DNA of 21,233 bases, from contig CAXNAA020000448.1 in assembly GCA_964200075.2 (NCBI GenBank), forward strand, positions 1-21,233, read 5' to 3'. This document shows, one piece after another, positions 17,579 through 21,233 of this stretch. The position numbers and the translations under genes are program-made. Source of the DNA: Sphacelaria rigidula (taxonomy: Eukaryota; Phaeophyceae; Sphacelariales). The stretch's first letter is position 1; each line of letters opens with the position of its first letter. Under the pieces are notes generated by a model. The model saw only the letters and a program-made list of their open reading frames with translations, did not search any database and was not told where the DNA came from.

Positions 17579-18688
17579 TGTCCCGACAAGCAGACGGAAA
17601 CCGCGCTGAACAAAAAGGGAGGCCCCGCCAGAGATGAGAAGGGCGTTGCAAAGCTAGTAGAACGACTAGCCCACGCGTCAATTAACACCAGCACAAGAAA
17701 CGGGTACGAGAAAAACTTCGAAAAGTGGTCGAAGTGGAGGGACCGCCGAGAAAAGCCCGTATATATGTCAAGGACCAACGGCGAGGCTAGCGCGGTCACC
17801 GATATCACTGAATCTATTGCGTGGCGGCTTTTTACGCACAAAACCCAGAGGGGGACAGTGCGGGGGTATTTGTCAGCGATAAGCTTTCACCACAAGATAC
17901 ATTCCGGCTGGGAGTTACCTATGAAACACTGTATGATAGCAGCCGTGCTCAAGGGAGTTGATCGAGCACACGGAAAATACGAGGTAAGGCTCCGTGTGCG
18001 AAAACCGCTGACGCTATCACTGTTGGTAGAAGGGAGAATATTAGAGACGGATACGACACAGAGCCGAGTCACATGGATAGGCCTAGCCCTATCGTATTTC
18101 CTTCTATGCAGGGCCTCCGAAATCTGGGTATACACCTGTGGTTTGGTACATCCAGATTTTTGCCTCCGGAGGGGAGACCTTACCTTTTTCAGAGAAAATT
18201 CCCGACTGATCTGGTCAGACAGGGGCATGGCCGATAGGGTCGAGGTGCGTTTTAGAGCCTCCAAGGCGGACCAAAAACGCCTAGGGGCGGTTGTATCTCG
18301 AATACGAGTAGGGGGAGGCGCGCGGAGCGCCGAAAGATCTGAAAACACAGGGGCACTAGAGCTCCTACTCGAGCTGCTCGACTACCACTCAGAGTTGGGG
18401 GTAGAAGCTCCACTGATGCAGACCGTAGGTAAGACCGGAGGGGTGGCAGTCACTCGGGCACGCGCGACGAGCGCACTTAGGCAACTAATTTCCAGTACAG
18501 GAAGGGACTCGACGGGGTACGCGCTGCACTCCGGTAGGATCGGGGGAGCAACACATCTAGCGGCGCAGGGGGTGTCGCAACTGCAGATTAAGAGAGTGAG
18601 GAGGTGGAAATCGCTGGCCTTCATGATGTACGTAAGAGTGGGGGGCGAAGGAGCGAAATTCGTATCGCAAGCACTCACTGGGGAGTAA
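17579..18688 (+). CDS. DIRS tyrosine recombinase (integrase)
   Basis: Counting from the ATG at 17765, the 307-residue product has all catalytic positions of the tyrosine recombinase family: R116 (LLCRASEI), K167 (RASKADQK), H255 and R258 (ALHSGRIGG), W281 at the second His/Trp position (RRWKS), and the nucleophile Y289 (FMMYVR). The frame is open upstream to 17579, just after a TGA at 17576, and that stretch (GVAKLVERLAHASINTSTRN, then GYEKNFEKWSKW) is the N-terminal core-binding domain. The protein therefore probably starts upstream of 17765, although no ATG exists there. It could be made by frameshifting, from a spliced RNA, or from the ATG at 17575 in another frame. The enzyme would join a circular DNA copy to the genome by site-specific strand exchange. 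It ends at TAA 18686-18688 and shows no lesion. Confidence 0.92.
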   Translation, partial: CPDKQTETALNKKGGPARDEKGVAKLVERLAHASINTSTRNGYEKNFEKWSKWRDRREKPVYMSRTNGEASAVTDITESIAWRLFTHKTQRGTVRGYLSAISFHHKIHSGWELPMKHCMIAAVLKGVDRAHGKYEVRLRVRKPLTLSLLVEGRILETDTTQSRVTWIGLALSYFLLCRASEIWVYTCGLVHPDFCLRRGDLTFFRENSRLIWSDRGMADRVEVRFRASKADQKRLGAVVSRIRVGGGARSAERSENTGALELLLELLDYHSELGVEAPLMQTVGKTGGVAVTRARATSALRQLISSTGRDSTGYALHSGRIGGATHLAAQGVSQLQIKRVRRWKSLAFMMYVRVGGEGAKFVSQALTGE

Positions 18689-18711
18689 AGTACAAACAAA
18701 GAAGAGAAGAA

Positions 18712-18717
18712 AATAAA
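18712..18717 (+). promoter_or_regulatory. possible polyadenylation signal
   Basis: AATAAA lies 23 bases after the recombinase stop, in an A/G-rich stretch. The position fits a 3' end signal for the element's transcript, but the hexamer is short and the match could be chance, especially if the transcript must run through the downstream repeats. Confidence 0.25.
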
Positions 18718-18777
18718 TGAAATCGAGGTGAAGAAAAATAGGAGAAGGAAAGAGGGAACATATCGGGCTGCCCAATA

Positions 18778-18953
18778 GGGTAAGAGTGACCTACCGCAAG
18801 GGCGGGCCAATATTAAGTACAGTAGTCTCGGGTTAGCCCGATATTTTCCCAACTGCGAGAACGTGTTTTTTGTCTCGCAGTTCTGTTCGTGTTAGTTTTC
18901 CGCCTTTTCTACATCCCGAAAAATCCGTCATTCTTGAGCCAAAAGCAAATCGG
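18778..18953 (+). repeat. direct repeat B1 (175-bp pair, left copy)
   Basis: The sequence starting gggtaagagtgacctaccgc and ending near agccaaaagcaaatcgg recurs at 19292-19466, about 90% identical by eye with a few substitutions and one small indel. It follows the recombinase gene by 90 bases. By position it corresponds to B1 in the A1...B1-A2-B2 layout of split direct repeats in PAT/Ngaro-type elements. Confidence 0.88.
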
Positions 18954-19291
18954 TGTATTCAGTATGAATACGAGGTTTGTGTTGGCGGATGACGAATTAT
19001 AAGGGATGTACTCTGGTATATGCCGAAGTTGAAACAAGATGTAAGGAATCGCGTGTCCAAGGCGCACACGCCACAGAGGTGTTTCAAGCGAGCGAGACTG
19101 GTTTGGTGCAAGAGCACCAAAGAAGCAGGCAGTATCACTCGAGATCAATTGATCAGACAGCGACACTCCAGCGGTCTCAGTAGTACAGTAGTCCCTGGCA
19201 CTCGATCGATTTTTGCCACCCGCCACACTATCGCTCAAGGGAGGGAGGCACCAGGGTGCGGATTATATGAATGAAGTGAAAGGGGGGCGTG
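18954..19291 (+). repeat. segment between the direct repeats (candidate A2)
   Basis: These 338 bases lie exactly between the two copies. They contain a palindrome at the very start (GTATTC, 5-base loop, GAATAC), a hairpin at 19102-19121 (TTTGGTGC, aaga, GCACCAAA) and the 12-base palindrome gatcaattgatc near 19144. No gene is apparent; short open frames are not protein-like. In a split-direct-repeat element an A1 copy should sit at the left end. I searched 12000-13480 by eye and found no match beyond a similar hairpin at 13315-13341. Confidence 0.5.
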
Positions 19292-19466
19292 GGGTAAGAG
19301 TGACCTACCGCAAGGGCGGGCCAATATTAACTACAGCAGTCTCGGGTTAGCCCGATATTTCCCCAACTGCGAGAACGTGTTTTTCGTCTCGGAGTTTTGT
19401 TTGTGTTCGTTTTCCGTCTTTTCGACATCCCAAATAATCCATAATTCTTGAGCCAAAAACAAACGG
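19292..19466 (+). repeat. direct repeat B2 (175-bp pair, right copy)
   Basis: Partner of 18778-18953. The copies share gggtaagagtgacctaccgc, gggcgggccaatattaa, ctcgggttagcccgatattt and ttcttgagccaaaa. The last three bases (cgg) are also the first bases of the inverted repeat that starts at 19464, so the end of this copy coincides with the start of a different repeat. That suggests the element's right boundary lies here. Confidence 0.88.
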
Positions 19467-19722
19467 CTATTTTCCCGCTTATTTGCCGTTTACGGTCGCC
19501 ACAACGACCACACCCCTTTCTCCCCGGAAATGGTTCCCGAGTCTCTCCGCATCGACACAATAACTGGACTCACAACTCACAACGCGTCGGTCTTTTGTGA
19601 TACCGCGGTTTGGGAAATACCTTACTGTCCCGATCTCGGGGCTGGTGTCACCGTCAAGCTGGGCTCTTCCGTTACGAACGGGCGGTTGTCACCTCATCGA
19701 TGGTTGGTTCAAGCAACGGATA
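19464..19722 (+). repeat. inverted repeat, left arm (259 bp)
   Basis: Pairs with 20446-20704 on the opposite strand with 17 mismatches and no gaps by my count, about 93% identity. Conserved blocks include gaaatggttcccgagtct, ctcggggctggtgtcaccgt and gaacgggcggttgtcacct. The plus frame from 19530 (MVPESLRIDTITGLTTHN onward) is open across the arm and is preserved in the other arm, so the repeat may derive from a coding sequence that I do not recognise. Confidence 0.92.
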
Positions 19723-20445
19723 TGCCTTGAGACTGAACGCTGCACAGAAAGGCCGGACTACTACTGTACAGTTTGGTATTTCGTTTGATCAGACCTCGTC
19801 GGATCGGAGTGCTTCGTGAATTTGAAGACGAGCACTGAGTTGCCGATTACCACGATGTGTCACAGTAGTAGGGTAGTTTACCGGAGTTGGGCTACAAATG
19901 TTCTTGGTCGACACATTTTACAAGTATCACTACCCCAAAACCGTAACCCCAACCCATCGCGAACCGAAACCCGCGGACAAGGGCGGCACATAACATTCCC
20001 TTGGCAAAGTGTGGTCTTTGCAGACCCCAAATCAGCTCCTGTGGCGCCGGTTTCGACGAAAACTGCGCACGCGAGGAGCACACGGGACCGTCAGCCGTAC
20101 GTGAAATCCTATTCTCGTTGTGCACACTCTTATCAAGTAATATCAACGGAGGACATCTGTAGGCCAACGCTAGTTATCGCTACTGGCACAACTCGCGATA
20201 CATCGTCAGTTCGAACGAGCTGAAGGAAAGCGAGCTTCTTTGGCGGCCCAACCGCTACTACATTATGGTGACAGCGGAGAAGGAGGGAAGAAGATGGGGG
20301 TCATGATATTCGGGTTTATTGAGCAGTTTGAAGTACTCCCAAGGACAATCCACGCGGGCTCGGCGGGGTGTGCGTGCGTGCAGCGACTTACGCCCGTTAG
20401 AGTTCTGTTCATGTTTCTACAGTGAATGCCTGACCACCAGTACTG
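19723..20445. other. centre of the inverted repeat, no gene recognised
   Basis: This is 723 bases between the arms. A plus frame of 135 codons at 19816-20223 is open but matches nothing I know. Near the left arm another frame reads protein-like (GYALRLNAAQKGRTTTVQFG, about 19717-19819), which would join the arm's frame after a shift near 19715. This may be a decayed coding region or chance. No transposase motif, tRNA or simple repeat was seen. Confidence 0.4.
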
Positions 20446-20704
20446 TATCCGGTGCTTGAACCAACAATCGATGAGGTGACAACCGCCCGTTCGTAACGGA
20501 AGGGCCCAGCTTGACGGTGACACCAGCCCCGAGATCGGAACAGTAAGGTGTTTCACAAACCGCGGTATCACGAAAGACCGACGCGTTGTAAGTTGTGAGT
20601 CCCGTTATTGTGTCGATGCAGATAGACTCGGGAACCATTTCCGGGGAGAAGGGGGCGTGGTCGTTGTGGCGACAGTAAACAGCAAATAAGCGGAAAAAGA
20701 GCCG
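20446..20704 (-). repeat. inverted repeat, right arm (259 bp)
   Basis: Reverse-complement partner of 19464-19722. The minus frame here (MVPESICIDTITGLTTYN onward) is open through the arm like its partner and extends upstream to about 20806. Differences between the arms are mostly C/T or G/A, and several change amino acids, but none makes a stop in the shared frame. Confidence 0.92.
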
Positions 20705-21233
20705 AATGTGTGGGCGCCATGGTTGGAGTTGGCGCGTGGACTCTCTGGCACAGTGTAGAGAGCGATGGCCTAGCAGAGGTACGTTCTTGGCCGATCGGTG
20801 GCCCACATAAGGTACGATTGAAAAAGAATTCCTAGATCAGGTATACCTCGGCGAAATATGTCCCACACAAGGCAAGCGGTTTCTGGAGGCCATAGCTCTC
20901 GAGTAACATGTTTTTTATCCGTTTTTTTTAAGTCACGGGTGCCCATGGCCCCCCCGAACGATGTGCGTGACAACTCCGAAGCAAAAACGGTGAAAATGGC
21001 GTGTTTGACTGTTTTCGCGTTTCTGGCCATTTTTCGTACCTTTACTAGGCAAAAAACGAGAAGGTATACCTTTTCTAGGCCATTGCCCATGAAAAAATGG
21101 CCAAGTTGAAGCGAATAATCAAAGCCACTCTCAATCCACACCCAGTTTCCACCTCACGAAGACGTTGTTACAAGCGAAGAACAGTGGATCCTAGATAATG
21201 GGGTTGATACAAAATATGGGGTTGAAGTGGCAT
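20705..21233. other. right end of window, no gene recognised
   Basis: Visible items are the perfect palindrome aaggtatacctt (21061-21072), a 7-bp-stem hairpin GGCCATT/AATGGCC (21078-21084 and 21096-21102), and related GGCCATTT and AAAATGGC words nearby at 20994-21035. A plus frame from about 21118 to the window edge is open but too short to assign. Confidence 0.4.

Larger units (their letters stand above)
13458..19466 (+). mobile_element. DIRS-order (tyrosine recombinase) retrotransposon, PAT/Ngaro-like layout
   Basis: The order is a Gag-like ORF, RT, RNase H and tyrosine recombinase, all on plus. A tyrosine recombinase after RT/RNase H defines the DIRS order, and there is no DDE integrase or protease. 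No room is left for the methyltransferase domain seen in DIRS1, since RNase H ends at 17571 and the recombinase frame opens at 17579. Two 175-bp direct repeats flank a 338-bp segment at the right end, as expected for split direct repeats. The lesions are in-frame stops at 13485, 14842 and 16054 and a probable indel at a run of nine C (14173-14181). The left boundary is unknown: 13458 is the first plausible start codon, not the element's end. Confidence 0.9.

Noticed and set aside
19816-20223. A 135-codon plus frame in the centre of the inverted repeat as a gene.
   Set aside because: No family resemblance, no clear start context, and other frames look equally protein-like in parts. I kept it only as part of the region description.
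21118-21233. Open plus frame at the window edge containing EEQWILDNGVDTKYG, slightly like the protease start of copia elements.
   Set aside because: Only about 38 codons are visible, the motif has D-N-G where D-S/T-G is expected, and nothing before it looks like Gag.

Overview
The window is eukaryotic and consists almost entirely of transposable elements. I see no host housekeeping gene, tRNA, rRNA, CRISPR array or prokaryotic operon. The style of the elements (a Ty3/gypsy polyprotein with a chromodomain-like tail, and a tyrosine-recombinase retrotransposon of the DIRS order) fits an algal, oomycete or other protist genome. Red alga or stramenopile is my best guess, from general family resemblance only, with low confidence.

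Left half (about 698-11403, minus strand): one very large, decayed Ty3/gypsy retrotransposon read right to left. In transcription order it has a long low-complexity and coiled-coil Gag N-terminus, a Gag core, a Gag C-terminus with a CCHC zinc knuckle, an aspartic protease, reverse transcriptase (YLDD), RNase H (D-E-D-D), an HHCC and DDE-type integrase, and a chromodomain-like C-terminus. The domain order is complete, but the frame is broken by at least seven in-frame stops and several frameshifts, and the second integrase catalytic Asp is Gly. I could not find a pair of LTRs. A 42-bp tandem repeat (310-455) lies beyond its 3' end.

Middle (11404-13457): about 2 kb between the two divergent elements, with no convincing gene and a strong hairpin near the right side.

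Right half (13458-19466, plus strand): a DIRS-order element. It has a Gag-like ORF with a C-rich finger, then RT and RNase H in one frame interrupted by two stops, then an undamaged tyrosine recombinase with all expected catalytic residues. Downstream, two 175-bp direct repeats (18778-18953 and 19292-19466) flank a 338-bp segment holding a hairpin. This resembles the B1-A2-B2 end of PAT/Ngaro-type split direct repeats. No A1 match was found on the left.

Far right (19464-20704): a 259-bp inverted repeat, about 93% identical, around a 723-bp centre. It abuts the end of the recombinase element, and both arms keep the same open frame. It is an unidentified repeat or decayed element. The last 530 bases hold only short palindromes.

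The genes would have worked as two self-contained selfish elements: Gag packages RNA, RT/RNase H copies it, and integrase (gypsy) or tyrosine recombinase (DIRS) inserts the DNA. Both look unable to act alone now.
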